DNA from: Sphaerolaimus hirsutus
Taxonomy: Eukaryota > Nematoda > Chromadorea > Monhysterida > Sphaerolaimidae
Assembly: GCA_964036195.1 (NCBI GenBank)
Contig: OZ038454.1
Coordinates: 9,610,001 to 9,674,000 of the forward strand
Reading direction: 5' to 3'
Length of the DNA stretch: 64,000 bases
Shown here: one piece after another, positions 22,919 to 33,058 of the stretch
How positions within the stretch are numbered: the stretch's first letter is position 1
Layout: each line of letters starts with the position of its first letter
Notes under the pieces: model-generated
Databases searched by the model: none
Seen by the model: the letters and a program-made list of their open reading frames with translations, nothing else
Told to the model about the DNA's origin: nothing
Translations under genes and position numbers: made by a program

Positions 22919-24100
22919 CAGTGTGACAAAATTTACAGTGGCTGTCAAAATGAAAAATTTTATGACAGACACAGTAATTGGCAAAATTCTGAACCAGAAA
23001 CAATTTTATAACTGCATGGAAACATCGTGGCAGACCTTCCAACAATCTTTGAGTGATTTGATAAATCAAGTTGAGATGAGAAAAATGATATTTGAAGCTT
23101 AACAGTTACCAAATCCAATTATACAATGAGAATGAGAACTGTAAAGATGCTAATCCATACACGACATAACTGAAAATCCATGATTAGGGATCGATACACA
23201 TTTCTTGGTGTGATAAGTTAAGACAATCTGTTTGGTGATCATTGTGCTGATTGAACTTGAATATGGTCTATTGTAGAATTAGATGTTTGTCATCCGTGGT
23301 TGAAATAAATATGAAAACACAAAGCAAAAAATTTGTATACAGGGCAAAGTATGCGCAGAATCCTACCATAATTTAATGAACATAATCTTGTGATCGATTT
23401 TGTAATAACTTTTTCCATAGTAAAAACGAATGATTACGATAAAAACTGTATAATTTTTAATTCATCATTCCAATGGTTTATGAAGGTTTCCATAGTAAGC
23501 AGGGACGTAGCCAGGATTTTTGAGCGGCGGATGGTTGTATACAGAGACCGGAGAACGGGGGGGGGGACCCCCCCCCCCCTAAAATTTTACCCCTGACGTA
23601 CAGGAATTGCGCCATGGCGCTGGCGCCATTCGTAGGCGCCACGCCATGGCGCCACTGGCGTTGGCATTGGCGCCAAAAACAGCATGTGATATGGACAGGA
23701 ATTGAGTCCATTTTCACTGGATTTGAAGACGCGGAGACCGATCAGCCGAAAATAGATGTTGTGAAGGGAAAATGCGCGCTTGCGCGCCAAATTTTTTAAA
23801 ACTGTCAACAAAATCGTCTTCTGAAAGTGCCATTTCTTGCACATTTCTTGGTCCGGCGCCGCCCCCCCCCTCTGCCCCCTGGCTACGTCCTTGATACTGG
23901 GCAAAGTATGCGCAAAGTCCTACCATAATTTAATGAACATAATCTTGTGATCAATTTCGACATCACTTATTCCATAGTAAAAAATAATTATTAGGATGAA
24001 AAATTGTATAATTTTTAATTCATTATTCAGATGGGTTATGGTAGGTTTCCATACTAAGTGTGATGTTCGCCGAGTATACACCCTAACAAGCAAAACATGC
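22919..24100. other. Unit C spacer: repeats, no gene recognised
   Basis: After the duplicated flank ends, about 400 bp of AT-rich sequence is followed by two similar blocks (23,335-23,502 and 23,895-24,075) related to the TACTCGGC MITE, with another repeat between them. Both blocks share GGCAAAGTATGCGCA and CCTACCATAATTTAATG. The arrangement looks like an insertion into, or a partial duplication of, a MITE. Confidence 0.45.
23503..23893. mobile_element. GGACGTAGCC-tipped repeat element
   Basis: The ends are inverted: CAGGGACGTAGCCAGG and CCTGGCTACGTCCTTG. The interior contains GGCGCCATGGCGC-type words and a segment GCGCGCTTGCGCGC that recurs in reverse at about 31,190-31,230. No coding capacity is seen and the TSD is unclear. 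Confidence 0.55.
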
Positions 24101-25320
24101 TGGTAGCAAATCAGGGACCAAAGAAAAATTGGAATGAAAGACTTATAAGACTGGGTTATAATCGCATTTTAGGAGCATCCCCAGTTAATCCATGCGTTGT
24201 CGCAACGGGCGAAATCAATGCGAGAACAAAAGAACAGCACATCGCACCTCAGAAAAAGGTGACATCTGAAATTCTGAAGGTATGAAAATTAATGCAATTC
24301 TGAAACAAAGAAAAAGTCTTGATGCGCGGGGTCTTTTGAGCCCAGAGGGCACCGGCGCCGTTGCGAATTATGGGGGAACTGTAAATATTCACGCATATTT
24401 TGGCACGCAATGCTTGCATAAAAACAACCTCCCACAGGGTCCCAATTTTTAAACCCTGCTGCAGGCGCCAGCGATCGTGCTGCGGATTGAGAAACTCAGA
24501 AATCGTAAACTCATAACAGAGAGACAGGGGAAATGTGACGCAAGTTACTGCGGGGAACTTTAACTATACACAAGTCTACGCAGCTGGACCGACGGCTCAA
24601 AGCACCTAAAAATGGAAGATGCAAGGAGTTTTCGCACTCTGCGTGGTGCCGACTGCCGCCCCGCTGGTGCGATCCACACACAACTTCCGCTGCTCACAGA
24701 GGAAACAGAGAAGGAAACAGAGAAGAATGCATGGATGCATGCGCTCAGCGTGCCGCCGCATGGATTATCATCTGGCGCGAGGGATTGACCACACGCAGAC
24801 AATGCATACAGTTGGCTGGCGCCTTTGTTCGCACCACGCTCATGCAACAGCCACGGGGATTATCACCCAGACACTTTTTCATTCGGATAGCCATAAACAC
24901 AAAGTTTATTGTGCGGCTTGAACGCGGCATTGGCACAAACACAGGTCGAAAGTCAAACAGACAAACAAAGACTCAAACGTTTTGCGACTTTTGTCTAAAC
25001 AGTTGCTTTGTTTGCGTTGAGACAGTGTCACGTCGTGGATATGGCGGCAGTAAAACAGTTTAAAATTTGTTTCCACAAGCAAGACGTGTGGTGGACAAAA
25101 AGCCTCCCGTTTCCTAGGGGTGAAAAGTCACAACTATTCTGCACGGTAGTGTAAAACGCATGAAAATTGGTTTCCACAAGCAACACTAAGAGTGAATGTG
25201 ACAAGCAGTCAAACAATAGGCATGTTACTCGCTTGTTGGAATTTTGCCAGAAAGCAATCAGAGTTTCAAAAAGTACGCGAGTAAATGTGTACTGGTATTT
25301 TATGGGAGGAAACGTAAACG
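24101..25320. other. Unit C spacer, unassigned
   Basis: Two open frames on the plus strand (24,097-24,285 and 24,731-25,063) have no start context or motif I recognise; the second has a small cluster of cysteines (FCDFCLNSCFVC). They may be remnants of a transposon gene. Nothing else is identified. Confidence 0.3.
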
Positions 25321-25323
25321 TAC

Positions 25324-25800
25324 TTACCGTATTACCTCGAATTATCCCCCTTGAATTAACCCCACTCGAATTAACCCCCCCCACAAAATTGGCAGGATAA
25401 ATAATACCCCCCCCCCCTCAAGATGGGCTGGAGAAATAATACCACCCCTCGAAATACCCACCCGGAATGATGTACATCATGTATGCAATCTATCTACGTT
25501 TTTATTTCCAAATATATCCTGTTTGGACACATTTATTACCTGTTTTGGGTATGCAAATGTTTACTATTTACTACGATCCTTATGAAAATTTCCGACGAAA
25601 TTATAACCCCCCTCGAATTAACCCCCCCCCTCAAATTTTGCTGGCGAAAAAATAAACCCCCATGGGGGCATTTCGAGGTTATACAGTACTTTATTTTTTC
25701 AGAGTGAGGGGGGTGAAACCTTGAGGGGGTGAAACCAGGGGGGTATTTCGAGGGGGGTTAATTATTTCGCCAGAAATTTCAAGAAGTCCCAGTATAATAC
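25324..25800. repeat. TACCGTAT-tipped C/G-tract repeats (unit C spacer)
   Basis: The block begins TACCGTATTACCTCGAATTATC and contains repeated CGAATTAACCCCCC, TCAAATTTTGCTGGCGAAA and GGGGGTATTTCGAGG words. It is homologous in family to 14,041-15,020. Confidence 0.6.
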
Positions 25801-25899
25801 TAACTAGGTAGTTGTTTGTGAAGCTGAGATTACAGCTCGACGAAAAATTGAAACTGAAACGTGAAACGTTGTAACTACAGCATAAGTAGCCCTACTAAT

Positions 25900-26423
25900 C
25901 AGGGGTCTTCTAGATTTCGGCCCTCCGGGGGATTGGATAGATAGCAAATCGCTCCTCCAGAGGGATAGATAGCTGAAAAAATTTCTGGGGGCGGGGTTGG
26001 GGGGGGGGGGGGTTCGCTGGGGTTCAATATACAGGCTTTTTCGGGGTGTACACTGAAGAAAAGGGAGAAAAATCGCTAAAAGTAGGTGAAAAATGGCTAA
26101 AAATTGGTATAGTTGCACATATATACCCAAAATAGCCGAAAATAGGCAATAATGAACATGTACTAACGATTTTGGAGGTGAAAATCTATAAAAAGGCATG
26201 AAAAGTAGCAATTTTAAGCAAAAATTTGGGCAAAATTTCTGAAAAATCGCTCCGGATGGGTAGATACCTAGCTGGGCGATTTGGGGGAAGGGTTAGGCGA
26301 AAGTTTCCAAAAATTTTGCCTCCGGGATAGAAAGATAGCTGAGCGGCCTCCGGGATAAATAGATAGCTGGGTGGTTTGGGGGGGGGTTAACCCCCGCCCT
26401 AACTCCCCCCTAGGATACCCCTG
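25900..26423. mobile_element. CAGGGG-tipped hAT-like element in unit C
   Basis: It runs from CAGGGGTCTTCTAG to TAGGATACCCCTG and is flanked by CTACTAAT (25,892-25,899) and CTATTAAT (26,424-26,431), an 8-bp TSD with one mismatch. Unit B retains the empty site (CTACTAATTA near 14,200). The interior has words AGATAGCTG and GTAGGTGAAAA seen in other copies. It is non-autonomous. Confidence 0.8.
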
Positions 26424-26718
26424 CTATTAATTTTTTTGATGTGTGTAAATGTTATTAAATTATCCCTAGTGTACATATCAATAGATTCTTCATTAGATTG
26501 ATGCATTCAACATCATTCGACCCCCCTCCTCGAAATATACCCAGGGCAGAGCGAGCTAGGAAAAAACAGACCCCCTTGAAATACCCCCAGCCGAATTGGG
26601 TGTAAAGGGAATGTAGGTAAATGACAAAAACTGCATATTCTGATCCGCGTAATGCAGAACACGTGTCGAATATTGTGATTTAGTTTCATTAGGACAGGGC
26701 TTATTTATTTGGTCTATA

Positions 26719-27006
26719 TTAGCAATGGCAGAGGCAGAAAAAGGGTGCCAAACGCCAGGAGTAAATCTTACCATTTATGAGGCCGTAGTCATGTAAATAC
26801 TGTGTTGGGAGTTCGGACACCCGATGCACAACATCCGGGCAGCACCACAGGACCAGATGTCGCTTGCGCGTGACCAGTGTCGCCCTGCATCTTGCACAGA
26901 GACGTTTGCTTGCTGGCAGCTCGTGCATATCACTGGCTCGGTCTCGTTTCAATTCAGCAGCTGGCCAGACGTTGTGGGTGAGAGGTCAAGTGAACGTGTC
27001 ATCTGA
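26719..27006 (-). pseudogene. Cys-rich coding-like fragment in unit C
   Basis: A minus-strand open frame with CARCRATLVTRKRH, CCPDVVHR and LHDYGLIN. It is the better-preserved partner of 15,080-15,335 and sits at the same place in the repeat unit. The Cys/His pattern hints at a zinc-binding tail. I cannot assign a family, and no flanking exons are seen. Confidence 0.3.
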
Positions 27007-27198
27007 TTTATAACTTGAATTAACCCTTGTCAATCTTGTAACTTGGCCACTTGCAGACTTGGTCCCAAGTTGGAACCTTTTTACCACAATTACCATTCTT
27101 GATTTATAGATTTATGTAAGACTTTTTGATGGGTAGGTTTTTTTATTTTAAGGTTGACCATTTCACTAAATATACATGTATGTTATAATGAATGTAAT

Positions 27199-27547
27199 AA
27201 TAGGTTGTAAACGAAGTATATTCTAATGTTTGTGATCTCATACAAATACACATTCGTGTCGTCCCATTCTGTTGTATGTACGTTGGCCGATTTTGATGTT
27301 TTAGGGTATGTTTGTGTTTGGGGTCGGGGCAATTTTTTTGTTTGCTCGAATAATCCCACAGTCCCGAGATCAGGGGGTCCATAAAATGTGCTGATTTTGC
27401 ACGGCCGATCTGGACACCCCGACAACAAACCCCAACATATTCTAACAGCATCAAAATCGGCCAACGTAAATATAACAGAATGGGCGACACGAATACAGAT
27501 TTGTATGAGATCTCAAAAAATGAAACTTACTTAGTTTACAACCTAAT
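27199..27547. mobile_element. Mariner-like MITE in unit C spacer
   Basis: Inverted tips read ATAGGTTGTAAACGAAGTAT and CTTACTTAGTTTACAACCTAAT. Inner inverted segments (GATTTTGATG with CATCAAAATC, and CCAACGTA) extend the fold. It is absent from unit B at the matching place, which continues through ATACATG/ATATATC-like AT-rich sequence. Confidence 0.65.
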
Positions 27548-28980
27548 ATAAAATTTATAAAAAGCCACCACCACATGATTACAAGTAATAAAAACCCAAA
27601 AGTGTCCAAAGATGATTAATAAATACTACGGCATCAAAATGCAGAAACGACAACATTGAATAAACACAATGACATGATTTTCAAAACTATAGCAATTTCT
27701 GAAGATAGTAAAATATAATAAAGAACGAATGAAAAGAATGTTCAAAATGCTAAAAAAAAAGTTATTGGATGGAGCAGTATTGCAAGACGTTTTTTTAAAT
27801 AATTCCTCAACTTATTTCTATACCTATGTTTGCACTTAAATCAAAACTTATTTACAACAATCGTAGATAAATCAAGGTCCATTGCAGTATCAAATTAAAC
27901 AAATTTTAGGACTAGTATGGCGTCATCAAATACAATAATGGGATTCAAATAGCGTTAAACACATCGATTTTAACAATAGAAGTTTAAACATAAGAAAGTT
28001 ACTCTGAATTATTCTTAAGAAAGTTACTCTGAGTTATTCTAAAGTAAGTTAGTGTTATTTATCATAATAACTGATGTACCTAATTGCAACAATCATAATA
28101 ACTTACAACTTACATGTCACTAAGGTGACTGAGGCACTGGTTGGATAGAAAATCTATAAAGTCATAAAGAAAGTCACATATTTACAATAAAATATGAATG
28201 AAAACACATCTGTACAGTGAGCATTTGGTGAATACCAGGATTAATGTTAATTGCAACAAATGAAAGGAATGTAAATATTTTGAACAGTTAGCATTTCTGC
28301 ACAGTTGCAACTAAAAGAAAAAGTATAAGCTGACAGCTTGACATTTAATACCTACCTACATCAATTAATAACAAATGAGTTCTATTTGGTAGACATAAGG
28401 ATGGGGAAAATATTAGTTTTTGATTAACCAAATTCATATTCAAAATTTAATTTAGCTCATATTCAAAATTGAAAAAGATGAAAAAAATCTATTTAATGCC
28501 ATCCCGAGGTAGGTCGTCACTGAAACACATAAATATCATGTCTGATGACCAAAAAATCTGGGAAAAACTTATTTATACAAAAATAGTACTATACTTATGC
28601 ACATGGTAGCTATACTTATGTACACGGCGTATGACACGCTAAATGAAAAATGGGTGTATTCTGAAAGTGACAAAGAATGACATTACATTAAACATTTTAA
28701 TTCAGTGCATTGCATTCGCTTCTCTCAGAATACACTAAATATTGCTGAACTTTCAGGGATATATCCAGGAATTTTGGGCGAGGGCTTATCGTATATGGAG
28801 AAAATAACACTGTGTTCTGGGTGGCTCAGTCCCCCAACAAATATTATTTTTCTAAACCGAGCATTTGTCATTGGTCATCCAAATCGTAGTGGGGGCTCGA
28901 CCCCCGCCCTGGATAAGTCCATGATCACTAAAACAAAATAGGCACTATACAAACACACAAAAACAACAATCTCATTTTAC
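27548..28980. other. AT-rich 3' flank of cdc25 copy C
   Basis: Largely alignable with unit B (for example CACTAAGGTGACTGAGGCACTGG and AATACCAGGATTAATG). No gene is recognised. The block carries insertions relative to B near 28,300-28,930. Confidence 0.4.
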
Positions 28981-29005
28981 CGCCTCCCTCAACAATGCAC
29001 ATCTG

Positions 29006-30161
29006 TCAAAACAATTTCCTGCGGTTACCAGCCTGTTGCTGGGTGCAACTCATCTGAGCGAAATTTGGCACCTTGCCAGCTTTCCTGCCCTTGCCGCTGG
29101 GCGGCTTGTACTTGGCCAGTTCAGCTGGAATGTCGTTCATGCGCACGTACGACTGCGGCGTGCACAGCGACTGCAACGTTGGGGAAGAAATTGACATTTG
29201 GAAAAAGCAGTGTGGTGGGAGTAATTGTGTAGCGTTGCAAAAATCTCGGGAGATTTACATTTTTGAAATATGAGAAAATGGAATTAAAATCTGAAATATT
29301 CCACAAATATCTAGAATACCCCTGAAAGACCGATTAAGCCAGAAAATACAGATGCGCGGCACTAACAGGAAAGTGTTTGAAGAAGTGGCTGTAGCCGCCG
29401 GCGAGGAGGTAGACCTCGGGGTAGGCCAGCTGCGGGTAGCGGTGCCCGTTGGCGCGCCGGTCCAGGTTCCGCAGCAGACGCGTCCTGTGCAACATGAAGT
29501 TAAGTTAATGCCATAAAGGGGATCCCGATCCCGAATCCTGAAATTTTCAGGATTTTGCAGTCCCGATCCCGACAATTTTAAACGTGAATCCTGATCCCAG
29601 AAAAATTCGTGAACTTTGGGAAATGACTTAGATGCATTGAGAAATGTTAACAGGGAATTGGGCTAATGCCGTATAGGGTTCAAACGGGATCCCGAATACT
29701 GGTAATTTTCAGGATTTTTCAATCTCGATCCCAATCCCGATCGCGAAGCAAAGATCCTGATACCGAAGCAAAACTCCCTATATCGAGACCCTAATCCTGA
29801 TTCCAAAAATTCAAAAAACCAATCCCGATCCCGAAAAGTCCATCCAAGTTTTAACCCTGATTCCACATGATACCGCAACTTGAAAAATTTCAAAACGGTG
29901 CAAAAAATCGAGAAAACAAATTAGCAAAGCCACCCACATTCTGGGCCCGCGCATCTGAGAGAACTCGCAGTAGAACACGACGATGTCCTCGTGTGCGGCC
30001 TGCTGCAGCGTGTGCTGGGCGGCGAGGGTGCGCTGCAGCTGCTCGGCCGTGTGCACGTTGCTGGCGCCGGCGATGTGCCCGCCGCCGAACTCGTACGGGT
30101 ACCTGCAGTCGACCAGCCGCAGCCTCCGGTCCGCCCGCCGGTCGCCCAGCAGCTGCGCCAG
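29006..30161 (-). CDS. cdc25: Cdc25-type phosphatase, copy C (3' exons only)
   Basis: Three terminal exons are present: 29938-30161 (224 bp), 29367-29484 (118 bp) and 29006-29170 (165 bp, TGA stop). They encode the catalytic rhodanese-like domain, including DCRYPYEF, the YCEFSQMRGPR loop and the C-terminal RRKLF. By eye the first two exons match copy B at every base, and the last differs by three changes, all synonymous. The introns between them are barely alignable with copy B (453 and 196 bp here, 414 and 529 bp there). Upstream of the first exon an intact CTGACAG acceptor is followed by about 135 bp unlike copy B and then a run of N. The remaining exons are therefore lost in the gap or absent. 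It could be a functional gene or a 5'-truncated copy. Confidence 0.85.
29510..29860. repeat. Degenerate CCCGAT repeats in cdc25 copy C intron
   Basis: Two blocks of CCCGATCC words, the second starting GGGTTCAAACGGGATCCCG, fill most of the intron upstream of the 118-bp exon. Both belong to the family found in the copy B and DEG/ENaC introns. Confidence 0.6.
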
Positions 30162-30296
30162 CTGTCAGAGGGTTGGGTGGATTTATTTTTAATATCGGGT
30201 GAAGATTGTATCGTATACTCTCGAATAAAACCCCAGGGGAGTTATTTATTCCCTTTTTAGGGGGGGGGGTATTCCAGGGGGGATTTATTCAAGGGA

Positions 30297-30496
30297 NNNN
30301 NNNNNNNNNNNNNNNNNNNNNNNNNNNNNNNNNNNNNNNNNNNNNNNNNNNNNNNNNNNNNNNNNNNNNNNNNNNNNNNNNNNNNNNNNNNNNNNNNNNN
30401 NNNNNNNNNNNNNNNNNNNNNNNNNNNNNNNNNNNNNNNNNNNNNNNNNNNNNNNNNNNNNNNNNNNNNNNNNNNNNNNNNNNNNNNNNNNNNNNN
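30297..30496. other. Assembly gap (200 N)
   Basis: Exactly 200 N bases, a usual placeholder for unknown length. To the left, cdc25 copy C lacks its 5' exons; to the right, the ATP13A-like gene lacks its 3' exons. Both genes are on the minus strand, so the true missing sequence must be large or the join is wrong. Confidence 0.97.
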
Positions 30497-31631
30497 ACAA
30501 ATGTCCCGGTAGCGGTGGCCAGTTCAATTTGCGGCGGGGTGACCAGCTGTTTCACTGGCCGCGTACAGTAGACCCCTTCGGATTCCCTGTGAGTTGCCAT
30601 ACGTAGACCAGTTTTCAGTGGGCTTGCGGTCAACTGAAAAACTATATACTACAAGAAGCACGACATAGTTAGCGGGAATGCACCATATTTGAAGAAATGC
30701 ACCCCCATAATCGCCAAAAACACTTTTCAGCCACTCGTCAACTCTCCCCCTTTAGCGTAAATAAGCACTTGCACATTTAATGTAACCCAAAAGCAAAAGC
30801 CCTCAAAAAGACCAACTCAATGAGAATAATCTGCGCCCTGATCAGCGGGCACACGTCGCACATGACGCGCATGCGCCACGTGGCGCGCCAGTGCAGCACC
30901 AGCATGAACAGGCCCAGCGTCAGTGCCGTCACGATCACCGTGAATGCCTGTGGTGTTTATATTCGGATTTTGTCGATGGATTGGAAAATATTGTACTTTT
31001 TTCTTCCAACGCCCCTTTCAATTGATCGTCTTTGAAATTATATTTAATGATCACTTGTTGAATTAAATTATTCTATTAAATTATTTGGCGTTTTCGCAAT
31101 TTTTTTTCTTCAATTTATTATGTAATAATTATACAGGGGTAGCGCGGGGGAATTACAGGAAAATGCAACTTTCGCTCAGAATTTTCAAGGTCCGCGTAAA
31201 AAAATTTTGCGCGCAAGCGTACATTTTACCGCCGCACAGAAATTATTATCAGCACAACAGTCCGTGCTGACACAATTATCTGAAAATGCATTAAATGTGT
31301 ACCTACCGCTGTATATGTAAATATTAATCCATACGCGGCGGTTTTTCGCGCTGTGCCGGCACCAGCGCCATGGCGCCATTCCGTCAGTGTAGGTAAAATT
31401 CAAGAGGGGGGGGGTAAGCCCCGCCCAAAAATCCTAGATACATCACTAATTTACCCAACACAATCGCAACGCACCACTTTGAGCCGGTTGTACCTGTAGC
31501 CGACGATGGTGGCCGAGTGCTCGTCGCTGACTTCCACGGTGGCTTTGCTGTTGTACAAACTCTGCCTGGCGCCGGTCAGCGTTTCGTTACGCCCCGCCTC
31601 CATGCGTTCCAAGTCGGACATCCTCAAGTAG
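30497..31631 (-). CDS. P5B-type (ATP13A-like) transport ATPase, 5' exons only
   Basis: Three exons fit in phase: 31475-31631, 30817-30947 and 30497-30586 (cut by the gap). The protein may start at the ATG at 31,621 (MSDLERMEAG), or an upstream exon may exist. The order is a GYR.NRLKV segment, a hydrophobic span ALTLGLFMLVLHW, then RATWRMRV and CPLIRAQIILIE. This matches the N-terminal layout of P5B ATPases (a VxGY motif, a membrane-inserted hydrophobic hairpin with LTLG, a W.P.W-like block, PL..A). P5B pumps of animals are lysosomal/endosomal polyamine exporters. None of the catalytic P, A or N domains is visible, so the call depends on this short region. Confidence 0.6.
31090..31445. repeat. 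Dispersed repeat related to the GGACGTAGCC element
   Basis: This block lies in the intron between the first two visible ATP13A-like exons. It contains AATTTTGCGCGCAAGCGTAC (reverse match to 23,770-23,800), a GGCGCCATTCCGTCA end and a C/G-tract. Its ends are not clear. Confidence 0.45.
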
Positions 31632-31639
31632 CTGTTGGG

Positions 31640-32878
31640 AGAATATTTTATGTGTTTTTCTGTGCCTTGAAAATACTTGATCCGTACCTGAAATACTGAA
31701 AATCCGTGCCTTGATTTTAGAACACAATAATACACTGTTTCGACTTTGGAACACTGTGTGATGACATAAGATTACATTATCCGAAATGCAGAGTCTCAAT
31801 GCGTAGGCTTTTTAAATGTAGAAGAAAGGGGAGAAATTTTTTTCGTAGGAGAAAGTAGGTGAAAGTAGCTAAAAATTGGAGTATAAGCATCTATAGTACA
31901 AAAAAGCTGAAAATAGACTATAAAGCATAGTACAGTACGGTAAATTTCCAAATTTGCGGTACGGTATGGTAAATTCTACAACCCTACCAGTAGTAAGCAA
32001 TACGTGCTAACCTCTCAGGGCTTGTCTGCATTTGCCGCAGATCTTCCAGACTATCGGAATCGAGCAGAAACTGGTGGGATTCCTGACTTGACCAGTCAGC
32101 CGATTGATGGCGCCTTTTGGCTGACTGCCACTGACGCCTGTACAGTTTTGGGGGAAAGGCATCAATTAAGTAGTTATGTTAATAAATCATGTGGTTAATT
32201 TGCGCCAAATCGCCAAAATTGAAGTCAAATGATCTAACTCATAAGTAACAGACACATCAGTATGCAAACGAGTTGACTTGTCACGTAATCTAAAGTGTCA
32301 GTTGACAAGGTGCAGAGTTGGCACTTTATTGTTATTGCAGAGTGTTATCACAGGGTGTTTGTGACAAACTTATGTGTTTACACAGCTAGTGTCGGGGATT
32401 CTGTCACCAGTAAAATCAATTCTAACACACCTCCTGCCCCTGCTCCTTCGGGCCAGCTTCCACCCGCCCCACACTCTCAACCGAACACCACAACCAAACG
32501 CCCGATCGAATTTTGCCTGGCTCACTGACTCCTTTGCTCCGTATGTGCCTAGTGTGAAACGTGAAAACCTATGTATCTATCTAAGTTTGAGACAAAATTT
32601 CGGCCCCGCTAGGGGGGCTTGACGGCCAAGCGCCTGTAGAAGCGCGCCAGCTCAAGCGGCGGCGCCACAGACGCGCTGCGCACCCTCCGCGCAGCCGCGC
32701 AGTCTGAGGAGGTGGGAGGGTTTCGTATAGTTGGGCAGTTTCGATTCCAAAAGTGCACAAGTACACAAAACGTGAATTTTCAAAATCGCAAATAAAGGAC
32801 TGTCACTGGCAATGTTCGAGTGACCTTAGACATTTGTCTCATTTGGGATCCGCTATTTTTGTGGAACATCAAATATAT
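31640..32878. other. Spacer with weak exon candidate
   Basis: No firm gene. On the minus strand a CCTCCTCAG acceptor at 32,704 precedes a GC-rich 95-bp frame ending TAG at 32,609 with ARFYRRLAVKPP at its end. It could be a terminal exon, but splice phases to neighbours did not resolve. The part at 31,800-31,930 contains words of the CAGGGG hAT family. Confidence 0.25.
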
Positions 32879-33058
32879 CAGGTGCCAGCTGCGCAAGTGG
32901 AGAAGTGAAATGACAAAAGTGAAGTGAAATGGCATGTGAATTGGCAAAGCGAAGTAACAAAAATAAAAAGTAATTACGTTTCGCTTTTGCCAACTTCACA
33001 TTTCACTTCGCTTTTGTCATTTTACTTCTCACTTCTCCACTTGCGGAACTGGCCCCAG
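32879..33058. mobile_element. GCGCAAGTGG-tipped inverted-repeat MITE
   Basis: It starts CAGGTGCCAGCTGCGCAAG and ends CTTGCGGAACTGGCCCCAG. The arms are made of degenerate AAGTGAAATGACAAAAG words that mirror each other (CTTTTGTCATTTTACTTC). Related copies lie at 53,547, 54,171 and 54,973. Confidence 0.7.
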
